Shown here piece after piece: positions 23,644 through 35,758 of a stretch of DNA of 64,000 bases. The position numbers and the translations under genes were made by a program. Positions within the stretch are counted from its first letter, which is position 1; every line of letters starts with the position of its first letter. The stretch is from Physcomitrium patens (taxonomy: Eukaryota; Streptophyta; Bryopsida; Funariales; Funariaceae): positions 1,817,543 to 1,881,542 of the forward strand of contig NC_037271.1 of the NCBI RefSeq assembly GCF_000002425.4, given 5' to 3'. The notes beneath the pieces are model-generated. The model saw nothing but the letters and a program-made list of their open reading frames with translations, searched no databases and was not told the origin of the DNA.

Positions 23644-23785
23644 GAGTTTTACTACTTTGGGAGCCATTATGAAGAAATGGAGGAATATTTGAAGGCCATG
23701 CAAGGTTCTTAATTTAATTGGGTATTTTCAAACACCATGATGAAGTCAAAACTGTAAAATAAAAATAGATCTACTGGTAGAAAAT
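23644..23785 (+). repeat. Dispersed repeat R2, copy 1
   Basis: Aligns with 43590-43724: a 'ttggaaggtcattatgaa' type start, a middle with 'ggtgtttgtaaacac' and an end with 'gaagtcaaaa'. The copies are degenerate and carry no frame. Confidence 0.5.
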
Positions 23786-26089
23786 AGGAGGACCAATAGC
23801 TAGTGTAGTTGTAATAAGGCATGGATAAGATATTTATATTATTTCTACATAGAGATATGTAGGTGGAGTCGTTTTTGGGAAATTTTTAGAATTGAGGTTA
23901 AGATGGTGGTTCGTACAGAATCCACCATTGAACCTTCTAGAAAGGCTTAAGATGATTATTATGGTAAGGCCTACTTTTAAAAACTTCTAAAAAGGTGGTT
24001 ATCTTGATGGAATCCACCATTAGAGATATTCTACAAAATTCCAAGATAGTTGAATAAAATACAAATAAGACTAGCTATGAGCACAATTAATAGCTCCAAT
24101 GATTATTTATAATTACTTTTGAGATTTTTAATATAATTTTACGAATTTTAATGCTAATATAAATAACTTATAAATCCAAATTAGTTTTTTAGTAAGTTAT
24201 GATTTTATTCATATTTTTAGGTTATTAATTAGATAGATACTTCTAATTATTAGATTTATTGATTATATAAATTCTAAGAATAGTAAATTTAGAAGATCTA
24301 TGGCTTTTTTTTGATTTGGTTTAATTTTTTTTTAATGCCAAAACTAAAATTTTAATAGAATTTTTCTTCTGATTCTTAGAAATTATATCTTGAATTAATC
24401 TACAATCTTAATTTGCAACTCTAAGGCTAATTTTTAATTTGAATATGGTTAGAAAACTCTTCAAATCTAATTGCTCAATCTTCTTAATTAATTTCAAGAC
24501 TTTGAAGCTTAAATTCTATTTTGCAATTTAAATGGATTAAAATTTATATAATTTAATTATTAAATTAATTATGATCTTTAAAAGATGGAAAAAAAATATT
24601 TTTTATGGTGGAGTTTCCTTTCATAGTGATTTTTTTCACTATTTGGAGTTGAAGAATGGAGAAAAAATAAATAAATCAAAAATCAAAAGTGTATTAACTC
24701 AAAGCCAAATTGAAATTAGGAATTGTGATATGCCAATAGTTTGTACTTAAGGGAGTTCAAATTGAAGAATGGTGATCATGAAGGCTTTGATGGCAAGAAT
24801 CCTTGCTGATATCCTAATTAGGATACTTAGAATTAGAATTATAATTAAAATTTACAACTAGATTAGCAAATTAATTTATTTTAATAATTTAGAACTTGGA
24901 TTTGAGCTTGTGAATAGTGAATCTTAGGATAAAAATGTATTTTGGACACATTGGTGGTATTATTTTTGCCAAAAAGGTATTAGTTTTTGAGCTATTGCAT
25001 TTCCAGCCTTGAAATCGGGTTTAGGCCTAGGATTACTGTAGGCCAAAGATCTAGATTGAAGATCTTAGAAATCAAGGGTGGAGATGTGGCCACCTTCCTA
25101 CATGCCTCCATTCAATTGTATAAGAGTGGCTTGGTTTTCCAAGACCTCTCTCTCTCCTTTTTTATGGCAAAGCTATGCCAATTTTTTTCCTTTTTAAAAA
25201 AAAAAACTCCCTCCATTTTGTAACTATTTAGATTTCCGCCTCTCAATTTCTTTAGTTGTATTTTTTTCTTCTTACATTTCGTGATCACCGTCTTTTAGTT
25301 ACTAGATTTTCAAAGACACCAAGCATGCACAATTTGGAGCTTTAATGAATTTTTGGCAGAATTTCAAATGGAGAAGGGTACATTGATGTGGCTTCAAAGA
25401 ACTATCAGCTTCAAAAAATCATTGCTCAATGATCTCTATGTTGCTTTCCAAGTGGTTTTCTATTTTCATTGCATTATAAAGTTTTATTTCTAAATTTTTT
25501 TGATTAAAATATTTGAAGCTTTTATGAATTTTGAGTGAATTCTTAAATAAGAAGGGATCCTCTTCCGTTTGGTAAAAGGGCAATGCAGTAGGGTTAGGTT
25601 TGGAATTTCATAGCATAGTGCTTTTTGAAGATTTTTTTGTGAAAATTATCGTTAAAAAAGCGCCTTAAAATCTCGTTTCAAGGGAAGTTTAAGATGGAAA
25701 TTTTAAAGCTTTTATGAATCTTTAGAGATTTTTTAAGTGCAAGGAGGTCTGCTGCCTTGGCAGTTCGGGAGGCCAACTTTAAGAAATCACATCTTAACTA
25801 TCGCATATTGGAATATTGCAGAAATTGAGAGATAGGAGCTCATCCAAGTGAAGGTTTAGCACAAAAAAACTCACACATGTAGGAGCTATAGAGTATTTTT
25901 GACGGATTTCTAATTGGTCAGGATTTGCTACCTCAATTTGGATGATGAAGGTAACCTTTCTTCCCTAATCACCTCCTAATTACACTTGTTAGTGTATGGA
26001 TTGTTAGATTGACTCTTCACTCATCTTATTATCTCTAATTTATACTACTTTAGCAAACCTTTTATCTCATCTTTGTAATTAATTGTTAA
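23786..26089. other. AT-rich region without a recognised gene
   Basis: Somewhat GC-richer patches occur at 24900-25350 (a 78-codon frame at 24987-25223 with no domain) and 25550-25900. A motif of the type gaagcttttatgaattttnngngaattt recurs near 25339, 25512 and 25702, each followed by a purine-rich stretch with 'aagggnn', suggesting an old threefold duplication with a period of 170-190 bp. Nothing can be assigned to a gene. Confidence 0.4.
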
Positions 26090-26350
26090 TTTTTAACTTC
26101 AAATTACCTTTCGACCTTCAATTTTTAACCTTATGTTATTTCAATCTTTACTTAAATTTTAACTTTAAATTTACTTTTTTATCTTCAACTTTTGATCTTT
26201 ATGTTATTCTATTTTTACTTAACTTTTAACTTTTAATTTACTTTTTATCTTCAACTTTAAACTTTAGGTTATTTCATTTAACTTAATTTTTAACCTTAAT
26301 TTATAACTTTTACTTTTAAATTTCAACTTTTAACTTGGTTATTTATTTTA
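26090..26350 (+). repeat. Degenerate tandem repeat, about 65 bp unit, about four copies
   Basis: Each unit runs roughly aacttttaaatttactttt, then atcttcaacttt, then ggttatttcattta; the copies differ by substitutions and short indels. Confidence 0.6.
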
Positions 26351-26423
26351 TTTTTTATGTTTTAATTTTTATCTTTTATATTAGAAAATTTAACTCCATA
26401 TTAATACTGAATGTTAATGAAGC

Positions 26424-26450
26424 TATATATATATATATATATATATATAT
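26424..26450 (+). repeat. (TA)n microsatellite
   Basis: 27 nt of alternating TA. Confidence 0.95.
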
Positions 26451-26794
26451 CAAGTTATTTCTATTTTGTCATAATTAGCTTCATGAAGCTAATTATTAAA
26501 TAATTTCTAATTCTGGATGAAGTTTTGCCATCAAAATTTCATCCATAGATAACTTCTTAGGTATAATTCCAATTCGCATGGTTGATACCATTTCAAAAAG
26601 CCTTAGACTAGCACTCCAACATGGTACCAATTATTTTAATTTTTATACTAACTCATAAGTTTCAAAGTTTAAGCTTAATTAGGTAGGTCTTGGAAGGCAT
26701 TTACCTAAATGAACTGCAACTGCTAAAAAATAAATCATAAAAATATACAATTGACTTGATTGTGTTTTATTGGATAAATTGTGATTATTATATC

Positions 26795-26796
<2 letters not shown>

Positions 26797-26843
<47 letters not shown>
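26797..26843 (+). repeat. (TA)n microsatellite
   Basis: 47 nt of alternating TA just upstream of the family E relic. Confidence 0.95.
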
Positions 26844-26846
<3 letters not shown>

Positions 26847-26934
26847 ATTTATCTTATCTATAATTTACATCTCTATATTAATTAATTTTAGACTCTAATC
26901 CAAATTACAATTTAATTAAATTAGACTTAAGTGA

Positions 26935-27396
26935 GGGGAGAAAAAACCACCTACATATATATTTCGTAGATGATTGAAAGAACATGTTGAACAATATAAG
27001 TGAAGAAGAAACTCCAAGGCTAAATAACACCTATGCCTTGAGGAAAAAGTTCAAAATAACAAACTTTAGATATGATATTATTCTTAATATGCCATAACTA
27101 GAGGTAGAAAATAAATTGGTCGATTAGCTAACAAGGAAAATTTCTTTCAAAGATAGAGGATGAATGGTGACTCTTTGTGCTCTTGTATCAAGTGGAATAG
27201 CAAAATGATCTGTGATTAAGAGCTTACTTATAGGAATGACCTTTATGAAGAAGCAAATATGGCATAAGTAACCGATATATATGGTGGTTCCAAACCTTGC
27301 CTTAGTAGTTGGAATGAAAATTAAAGGAACAAAAAGGATAGAACAACTCATACATAAATATATGGATGTCTTTCCAACCAACTTACCTAATAGCGT
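26935..27396 (+). pseudogene. Family E protease end and RT linker
   Basis: Shows FRYDIILNMP followed by LEVEN (the GMPWL-type protease end of gypsy elements), then a linker ending KYMDVFPTNLPNSV, the segment that precedes RT in Ty3/gypsy proteins. Stops fit TGG or CAA decayed by transitions. The frame is cut by the solo LTR exactly after the S of NS. Confidence 0.75.
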
Positions 27397-28719
27397 TGAC
27401 GTGACATAATATGACTATATAGTGAAATTATAATTGAAATTGAATTTCTAATTAATATCTAATTATCTTAGTTCAATTATAATTTGACGTATCTAAACAT
27501 GGCTTTTATAAAAGCCTCTTAGGTTATTTTCTTATCTTAATAGTTACTAGGTTGAAGGTTAATTAGTAATTTTACCTTCTAGGTTATAGAGACTCTTCTA
27601 CTACCTTAAAAAGATCATAAATTGATAAAATCGGAGTAGAAGAGGTCAATGGTTGGTATGGTTGATACTAAGATCAAATTAAGGATAGAATTGGGCTAAA
27701 AAATCCTTAGGATAAGTTAGATTGATACCTGGGGGTCGACCATTTGTGAGACAGGGTCGAAATCAGACCTTTGGTCACTAAAATGACCGCCGAGGGCAAG
27801 TTAGGGGGTCATTCAAAGATCGGAGGTTAATATTTGAGAGATAGCTTGAATTTCTTTCCAGAGACATAAGAATTGTTTTGAGAGGATTTTAGAAGACTTA
27901 GAAATTGTTGTTCAAAGTTAGAGTTTGTATCAGTGATTTGGGTTTTATATAATATAATTAGGGCTGGAAATTTTGGCTAGTTCGTGCAATTGGTGTGACA
28001 TCTACGGTTAAAAACTTGGTACTATTTGGATTATTGGGTGTGCTAAGTGTATGCAAAATTTTGTGATAATCTAAAGGCGTGGTTTAGAGATATCTAGTTT
28101 TTAGCACAAGACGGTTTTGGAAGGTGGCAGTTTGAGGTTGAGTAGGGTTTCTATGATAACTGAAGATCTATTAATTAGATTAAGGTGAAAATTGGCATGG
28201 TGTTGAGATAATTGAAGATGAAGCTACACACTAATTTTGAGACAAAGTTAATGGTTGAAAAGGGAGAAATCATTGTTGGAATTTTTGCTTCACTTTTCAA
28301 GTTGGCAGCCGAGTGACATTTGTGCAATTTTTTTAGGTTTTTTCACATTTTATAAGTTGGATAAGGCTAAGAATTCTTGAGCATATAGAAGACTTACATT
28401 GAAAATTGCATGCCAAATTCTATATCAAATGGACAGTCGGATTGGATGTTATAGCTTGTTAAAGCTCATTGATTAGGATTGGAGCTTACAAGAAAAATCT
28501 AAATTACTTAAATATGAAAGTAATAAGGTAATTGGGATTTATGTATAATTAAGACTACTAAGAAGAGTGTTTTAAGTACTTTTGAATTGAAATTTAGATT
28601 ATATTCTTCTCGTATGGGTGAAACTTATTAAGGTTTCTTAACTACTTGTGAAACACAATCTCACCTTCCACAGCTAGGTGCCTGGTGCATTCCTCAGCAA
28701 AACAACATGTAATACAATA
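27397..28719 (+). repeat. Solo LTR with perfect 4 bp target duplication
   Basis: 1323 bp beginning TGACGTGACATAATATGAC and ending GTAATACAATA, which fits the family C ends TGTCGTG and GTAATACGACA changed mainly by transitions. It is flanked by gcgt at 27393-27396 and 28720-28723. Removing it restores the reading of family E. The interior is AT-richer than the family C LTR and is probably a related, older or different subfamily. Confidence 0.8.
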
Positions 28720-30640
28720 GCGTGCCACCTCATGAAAATGCCCTCTTCTAAATAGAACTAATATCTAGAGCCAAACCAAAAAGTTGGCCAATTCATTGCC
28801 ACGTACCAAATGAACTTAAAGAGTTATAAAAGTCACTAGATAAACACTTAGAAAAGAATATCATTCAAAAAAGCACATTGCTATAGAGAGCACCTATACT
28901 CTTTGCATCCAAAAAAGATAGTGGACTTTGACTTTGAATTGATTATTGGAGCCTCAATAAGTAGATTGTTAAGAATGCATATCCACTTCTATGTATGGAT
29001 GATCTTCTTGACCAACTTTAAAATGTAACCATCTTTAGTAAATTGGACCTTTGGAGTGGTTATTTGCAGATCCCTATTGCAAAAGAAGATATAGAAAAGA
29101 TGGCATTTTGTATATGCTATGGAAATTTTAAGTGACTTGTATTATCTTTTGGTCTCACTAATATACAAGACCTTTTTTATAGGTCACATGAATAGATTAT
29201 TTTGGAATCTTTTGGATAAGTATATAGTTATCTTCATTAATGATATTCTAGTTTATAGTAAAATCTTTGAAGAGCATGAACAACATCTATGAGAAGTATT
29301 GTACCAACTACGTGATAGTGGCTTCTATTGCAAGCAATCCAAATGAGAACTTTGGAAGTTGGAAGTTACTTTTTTGGAGCATGTAATATCTACCAAAGGC
29401 GTGCATATGGAGTAAAACAAGGTGGAAGTAGTGGAGGAGTAGCCAACTTCTAAGGATGCTTTTGAAGTCTACTCATTCTTGGGCTTATTGGATATTATTA
29501 CGATTATGTTTAGCAATTCACATACATTATTGCCTCATTAACAAGCTTATTGGAGTCGGATGCTTCATTTGAATAGAAATTGGAACAAAAAAGAATCTTA
29601 AAAGAGTTGAAAGTGGCACTAATTACTACTTCAATATTGCAATCATATCATCCTAACCTTCCATATACACTTGATATTGATGCTTATAACTTTATTATTG
29701 GCGTGGTTCTTCAACAAGACTTTTTTAAGGACCTTAAACTTGAGGCATATAAATCATGCAAACTCAAAAGGATAGAGTACAATTATTATATACGTGATCA
29801 AGAATAGCTACTAATTATATATGCTACAAAGGTGTAGCAACACTATTTTTTGAGGAAGCCAGTGACTATTTGAATTGACCATTGACCTTTTCTATACAAT
29901 TTTTATCAAGAAAATATAAAATCACAATATCATCATTAGAAGGAGCAGTTGCAGCTCTTTGATATTCAGCTTGAATATAAGCAAAGGCGGCAGTATATTG
30001 TACTAAATATCTTATCATGCAAATCCAATTTAAAATCTAAATCAGATGACAAGATAAAAATTGCTACCATTAATAGTATCATTTCAAATTTAATAAAAAA
30101 ATAGAATAGAAAAAAGTTAAAAATTACAATGCTTATTTCAAGTTGGTTATTGATCAATTGAAGGTGGACAATGTGTAATATCAAAATTATTGTATCAATG
30201 ATGGCTTGCTCTATTTCAAGAAGCAAATTTATATACGTGATAATGTTATACTTTGGATATGCATACTTCAAGAGTGACACAATATGCCAATATCTAGACA
30301 CGTAAGGCACGAGAAGATTTTGAAAAAAAAATCTCAAGGATATAATTTTGGATAGGTTTGAATTATGATGTTTGAAATTTGTACATTTTTGTGAATCATA
30401 CTAATGTAATAAAGTGCACAACATGACATTTCTTAGGCTATTGCAGCCAATTCGACTACCTATGACATGTTGAAAGTAAGTGACTATAAATCTCATTACG
30501 TGTGTGCTACAAACGCTTCATAATTACACTATGATTGTTATCTTTGTAGATTGATTCTTCAAGCAACTTCACTTAGTTATAATTTATTCTAATATAATTA
30601 TCTTAATATTTATATGGATCTTCTTCAGTACTATCTTTTG
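28720..30640 (+). pseudogene. Family E reverse transcriptase, RNase H and integrase part
   Basis: In order: RT fingers (KSLDKHLEKNIIQ, then FASKKDSG), palm with FSKLDLWSGYLQIPI and FGLTN, a damaged catalytic box near 29240, thumb with YCKQSK, then RNase H (28-30 residues around TLDIDAYNFIIGVVLQQ at 29660-29720 and IEYNYYIRDQE, the 29580-29807 open piece). The integrase zinc region near 30270-30350 and the start of the core with FVD and KQLHLV near 30550-30580 follow. Numerous stops. The RNase H reads E/Y-type blocks found in vertebrate- and fungal-type as well as plant gypsy elements, so I do not name a clade. Confidence 0.8.
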
Positions 30641-30689
30641 TCACTATAGATTATCTCATATCATCATTTCAAATTGAGATCCGTATTTT

Positions 30690-33292
30690 ATATATTTGAG
30701 AAAAAGAATGCAGATATTCTTTTAGAACATTGTTCCTATGACTGCTCAATTGACCTTCAAGAAGGAGCACAACCGCCATTTAGACCAATCTATAATTTAT
30801 CTCAAAATGAATTAGCTGAACTCAAGGAGAATATTGAAGAAAATTTGGAAAAAAACTTCATATTTTATGCCATTCCAAATCTCCAACAGGAGCTCCAATT
30901 TTATTTGTGAAGAAAAAAGATGGATCATTGCGGATGTGTGTTGATTATCAAGGACTCAACAAAATCACTATCAAAAATAGGTACCCGCTACTTTTGATAT
31001 CTGGACTTCTTGATCATTTGAATCAAGCTAAGATCTATATAAAAATAGATCTATGGGAAGCATATAATTTGGTACGCATCAAAGAAGGAGATGAATGGAA
31101 GACTACGTTTCGAATAAGGTATGGACATTTTGAATACAACGTCATGCCTTTTGGACTTACAAATGCACCAGCAGCATTCCAACATCTAATGAATGATGTC
31201 TTTTAGGAGTTTTTAGATGATTTTGTTGTTTGTTACCTAGATGATATCTTAATCTATTCTAAGAATCTAGAAGAACATGAATTTCATGTTTGTTAAGTAT
31301 TACAAAAACTAAGAGATGTAGGACTCTATGCCAAGATAGAAAAGTATATATTTCACACTACTCAAGTCGACTTCTTACGATACATCATTTCAAATGATGG
31401 GCTTATGATGGATCCTAAAAAAGTTCAAACTATTATAGATTGGAAGATCCCAAAAATGGTAAGAGATGTCCAATGTTTTCTGGGATTTTCCAACTACTAT
31501 CGGATCTTCATCAAAGACTTCTCTCAAGTTGTAGCTCCACTTACATGTTTGACTTGCAAAGACAAACTTCAATGGAATCAAGAAGCAGAAGTAGCATTTG
31601 AAGCTTTGAAGACAGCCTTTGTTTCTGCACCAATCTTGTATTGCGTCAATTTTTCTAAGCCATTTTTTATGGAAACAGACGCATCAGACTTTGCTTTGGA
31701 TGCCGTATTATCATAAATGGGAACAGATGATAAACTTCACCCAATAGCTTTTTATTCCAAAAAAATTTCAATAGTCGAGATCAACTATGAGATCCATGAC
31801 AAAAAACTTCTTGCAATCATGGATTCGTTTCAAGAATGGCACCATTATCTAAAAGGTGCTTCTAGCCCAATCACAGTGTATACGGATCAAAAGAACCTTG
31901 AATATTTTATATGAACATGTGTTTTGAATCGTTGCCAAGCTCGTTGGAGTATGTCTTTGTCAAGATTCAAATTCAAGATCACTTATCAACTAGAAAAATA
32001 ACAAGGTTTGTCAGATACACTCTCTAGATGATCTTATCTTTTACCAAAGGAAGGAGATACTATTTTTGATCATCAATAAACAATTCTCTTGAAGCTAGAG
32101 CATCTTCATCTTTGAGCAATGAAATCAATACTAACTATTGATTCAACTTTCATTAAGCAAGTTCAGTCAAGTATGTCTTTTAATCTTCTTATTCGTGATA
32201 TTAAGGAAAATCCTTCAAAGTCTCATGATACTTCCAATTTTGAATTCAAGAAGAATCTACTATATTTTGAGAGATGCCTATATGTTCCAAAAGGTAAAGC
32301 TTGATTACGTGTTTTTCAAGCTCATCATGTCTTTCCAATAGTAGGACATTTTGGATACAATAAAACTTTAGAACTAATATCCAAAGACTTTTGGTGGCCA
32401 CAAATGTGAAAAGTAGTCAAAGATTTTGTACAATCTTGTGATGTTTGCTCGAGATCAAAACTCCTCATCATTAACCTTACGGACTTCTTCAATGATGACC
32501 CATTCCAAAACAACCATGGTCTTCTATTTCTATGGATTTCATCACGGATCTTCCAATCTCAGATTCTTATGACTCTATATTCGTGATAGTAGATCGTTTT
32601 ACCAAGATGGCATATTTTGTACCATGTACAAAATCTATCACAGGTGAAGAAATAGCCAAGCTCTTTCTTGACAATATCTATCGCTATCATGGATTATCCA
32701 AGGATATTATATCAAATAGAAGAACTCAATTTGTATCAAGATTTTGGCGGACTCTTTTCAAGATTATAAAAGTGGATATAAAACTACCTTTAGTATTCCA
32801 TCCTCAAATTGATGGACAAACGGAGCATGTTAATCAAGTTTTGGAGTAATATTTAAGATGTACTATTAACTACCAATAAGATGATTGGACAACTCTTTTG
32901 TCATTGAGAGAGTTTGCTTACAATAACACGGTACAATCTTCTACAAAACAAACACCTTTTTTTGCTAATTATGGTTATCATCTATGACTTAATACTTTTG
33001 ACTTTTCAAAAGTTGATAATCCTGTTGCAAAAGATTTGGCAATTCATTTGTCAAATCTACATGCAATGATGAAGGCGCAATTAAAAGAAACTCAAGAACA
33101 ACAAAAGGTCAATACGGATGTCTATCGAAATGATAAGGTATGATTACTTCATCACAATATGAAGACCACTCGTCCTTGTAACAAGTTGGACTATCGAAGG
33201 CTTAGACAATTTTTTATTTTTGTACAAATCAATCTAGTTGCATATCATTTACATCTATCAGAGTCAATGAAAATCCATCTAGTATTCCACGT
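30690..33292 (+). pseudogene. Copy D reverse transcriptase, RNase H and integrase
   Basis: RT at 30780-31330 with [30 protein letters not shown] (catalytic Asp), [13 protein letters not shown] and CYLDDILIYS (catalytic pair intact). RNase H at 31600-31920 with [29 protein letters not shown] and [10 protein letters not shown]. Integrase has the zinc region near 32310-32450 and the core at 32532-32849 with MDFITDLP, DRFTKMAYFVP and SNRRTQF, where the second catalytic Asp is Asn, then DGQTEHVNQ with its Glu. In-frame stops at, for example, 31204, 31294, 31714 and 31912 fit CAA, CGA or TGG changed by one transition. The frame ends where element C is inserted. Confidence 0.9.
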
Positions 33293-33426
33293 TGTCGTGT
33301 TGTAACACGAATGTACAGTGAAAATAAAAAGAAAGGGGAATTCTATTAATATTTAGTTACCTCGAATATTGGGAGCATCGACCAACTCCTGTACAAATAC
33401 TGAGTGGTCAGGTTCAGTCACCCCAT
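33293..33426 (+). repeat. Extra copy of the first 134 bp of the family C 5' LTR
   Basis: Starts TGTCGTGTTGTAACACGA and runs to cagtcaccccat, after which TGTCGTG begins again at 33427. The two units are tandem and differ at a handful of sites. Confidence 0.9.
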
Positions 33427-34762
33427 TGTCGTGTTCTAACACGAGTATACAGTGAGAATAAAAAGAAAGGGGAATTTTATTAATATTCAGTTAACTCGAA
33501 TATTGGGAGCATCAACCAACTCTAGTACAAATACTGAGTGGTCAGGTTCAGTCACTCCGTTACAGTCAGCCGAGGCATACTGAAATGCTTCATTCGATTC
33601 CAATAACGGGAGTCAGTAAGAAGAGAAGGACCAATTCACACGACGGGTTCGAGGAGCCAATTGGATCCAATTTTGATAATCCAATCCGGGTCCTCTTATC
33701 CAATATGAGACCTGAATTGGTCGGGCGATTCAATGCAGTCTAATTACGGGAAATCCAGGTCTTACTACGGGTCTTAGCCAATCTGATGCGAGGACCAATT
33801 TGATCCAATTACGGGAACATCCAGGTTACTACGGGCATCTTTCCCAATATAGGACCTGAATTGGTCGGGCGACTGAATGTGGTCCCGATTATGGGGTTCG
33901 ATTCTGTTTCAGGCTGTCCTGTTCTCTGTGCCGTTTCAGGGAACGTTGTTTTCGGTAAATGGATTTCTTAAAGGCAAAAACGGATGAGAAAGCTTGACGG
34001 CGAGAGCCAATTTTGGATCCAAGCTTGAGGTGGGAGCCAATTCCGGATCTAAGATGGAAGATTGAAGAAATTCAGAGGATAAGGTTAGGTGGGATATAGT
34101 TTTGAGAGGAGAGGTTTTTTTTTGGAGAATCGGGGGAGGGAGCTAGTTTTCAAGCTTTTGCAAGGTTACTAGTTCGGTTTTTTTCATGGGAGGTTTTTTT
34201 GAAGATCAAGGGAATTAGAGAGAGGAGCTTCATGCTTCGGGTCGGGGAAGGAAAGACATAGAATTTGGATTTTTCTTCTTCGTAGGGTTTTGAGAAGACT
34301 GAGGCAATCGCTGCTGAAGTCAGTGTTGTAATGGTGAATCGGGATTTTTAAATGAAATGGGTTTGAATACTCTTGACTGTTTTGTAAAATCGAGTTACGT
34401 CTGTGATTGAAGGATTAAAAGAGTGTCTATAGGATTGAGTATGCGGAGTGAATGAAATTTATTGGATTAATCTAATAAGACAGTCAGTGGATACAAGATC
34501 GTAAGTACAAAGCGGTATTGAAGATTAACAGTTTAGGTTGTTCGGGGTTCTCTGTAACGTCTAGAGACCTATCGGCTGGGGCAAAAAGGACTTCGACAAG
34601 CAGTCGAAGAGCATCCGTATAGATTTACGGTACATTGTTGCAGTCGTTTATATTCCAGCAGTCAAAAATTGATAGACTGCTTGACTATCGGTGAATCTCC
34701 ATACTACCTTCTACAGCCAGACGCCCGGCGCATTCTCGAGTAGGAAAGCACGTAATACGATA
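33427..34762 (+). repeat. 5' LTR of element C
   Basis: 1336 bp. It contains a roughly 67 bp unit twice in tandem (33742-33808 and 33809-33875 by first bases; each begins attacgggaa and has tactacggg) and a larger repeated block with caatatgagacctgaattgg at 33698 and 33842. A 7 bp stem hairpin cttcgac-aagca-gtcgaag lies near 34593-34611. The 3' end GTAATACGATA has one transition from the ideal GACA end. Confidence 0.92.
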
Positions 34763-34767
34763 AAAAG

Positions 34768-34784
34768 TGGTGAACCCGACGTGA
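34768..34784 (+). other. Primer-binding site of element C
   Basis: TGGTGAACCCGACGTGA, five bases after the LTR end. The TGG start and the CCCGACGTG core fit a tRNA 3' end complement; I cannot name the tRNA. Confidence 0.6.
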
Positions 34785-34834
34785 AAGCTTGAGGTAGAAG
34801 GTATTAGATTTTGGTTGATTTTATCTTTATTTTT

Positions 34835-35758
34835 ATGGAAAATGAAAATAAAAATTTTGAAGGATTTTTGGGAGAAGTTTCTGGTGGGGAGTCTTCTAAA
34901 GGACAAGGTATGCACATGGATCTATCTATTGCTAGTTTGTTTCAAGCCTTCTCATTGTCAATGCAGCAACAGCAAAGCAATGATCAAAAAGAAGCTTTGG
35001 CAACCAAAGCATTGCAAGCAGTGGTCAATAAAATTGATCAATTTGATGGGAGGAATATTTCAAGGTATTTAAGATGTTATGTTTGTGAAATGGAATTAAA
35101 TCGGGTTTTTGAGAAGAAAATGGTTGCACTATTTGGACTTGCCACGATACCAGAGATAAGGGACCACATTACATCGATTACGGATCGTTGTGGGAATTCA
35201 TGGGAGGATTTTTCACATGCATTGAAAGACGAATATTTCTTGGAAGATGCTGATCGCGTTACTAAGAAGCTGTTTCTGGGATGGATTGAACGGCCCAATA
35301 AGAATTTGCAAGCAACAGAGCTACTAAGGAAATTTGAGAGGCAGTACTCTCAATTATCGAAGGTAGAAAAATTGACATTGGAGCCGAACAAAGTTGATCT
35401 ATTTCTTTAAGCTGCTGATGGAGAATTGCAAGAGAAATTAGAACCCCTTCTTGAAGACAAAGAAAAAGATGAAGGATTGACAACGAAGTGGAAGAACGTT
35501 GAAGATGCGGTGGGGTTGCTTACAAAAAAAGAAAGGAGGAAGGATAGGAGCAATATTCCAAAAATAGTACAAGCACCCAAAGTTCCAATACGTACAACAC
35601 CACCGACAATGCCTACAGTTCAACCTTCGACATCCTTGTCAAAGAAAGCAGATATGGGTATAGAAGAAATTATACGAGGAATGCGAGATCTTCAAATCAA
35701 ATTGGCAAGACTTGAAGAGAATACTTCTATAAACAATTCGAAGAATGTTTCAAAATAA
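34835..35758 (+). pseudogene. Element C gag (capsid region)
   Basis: The ATG at 34835 (MENENKNFEGF) follows the primer-binding site by about 50 nt. The product has a Gln-rich stretch (SMQQQQSND), then the gag core with KIDQFDGRNISRYLR and CEMELNRVFE, also present in element B, and a lysine-rich linker to the nucleocapsid. Gag forms the virus-like particle and packages the RNA. Stops at 35408-35410 and 35756-35758 interrupt the frame; the first fits CAA changed to TAA. No frameshift is present up to pol. Confidence 0.88.

Larger units (their letters stand above)
26930..30640 (+). mobile_element. Ty3/gypsy family E relic, split by a solo LTR
   Basis: A pol fragment from the end of protease through the first part of the integrase core, unlike families A, B or C. 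The two halves (26935-27396 and 28720-30640) become continuous when the solo LTR and one copy of gcgt are ignored. No LTR of its own is visible; the right end is lost where family A copy D begins at about 30690. Confidence 0.8.

Noticed and set aside
26440-26473. Short identity with the family A LTR (atatatcaagttatttctattttgtcat-like, about 30 nt)
   Set aside because: Matches stop at both sides and part is TA repeat; too short to call an LTR fragment.
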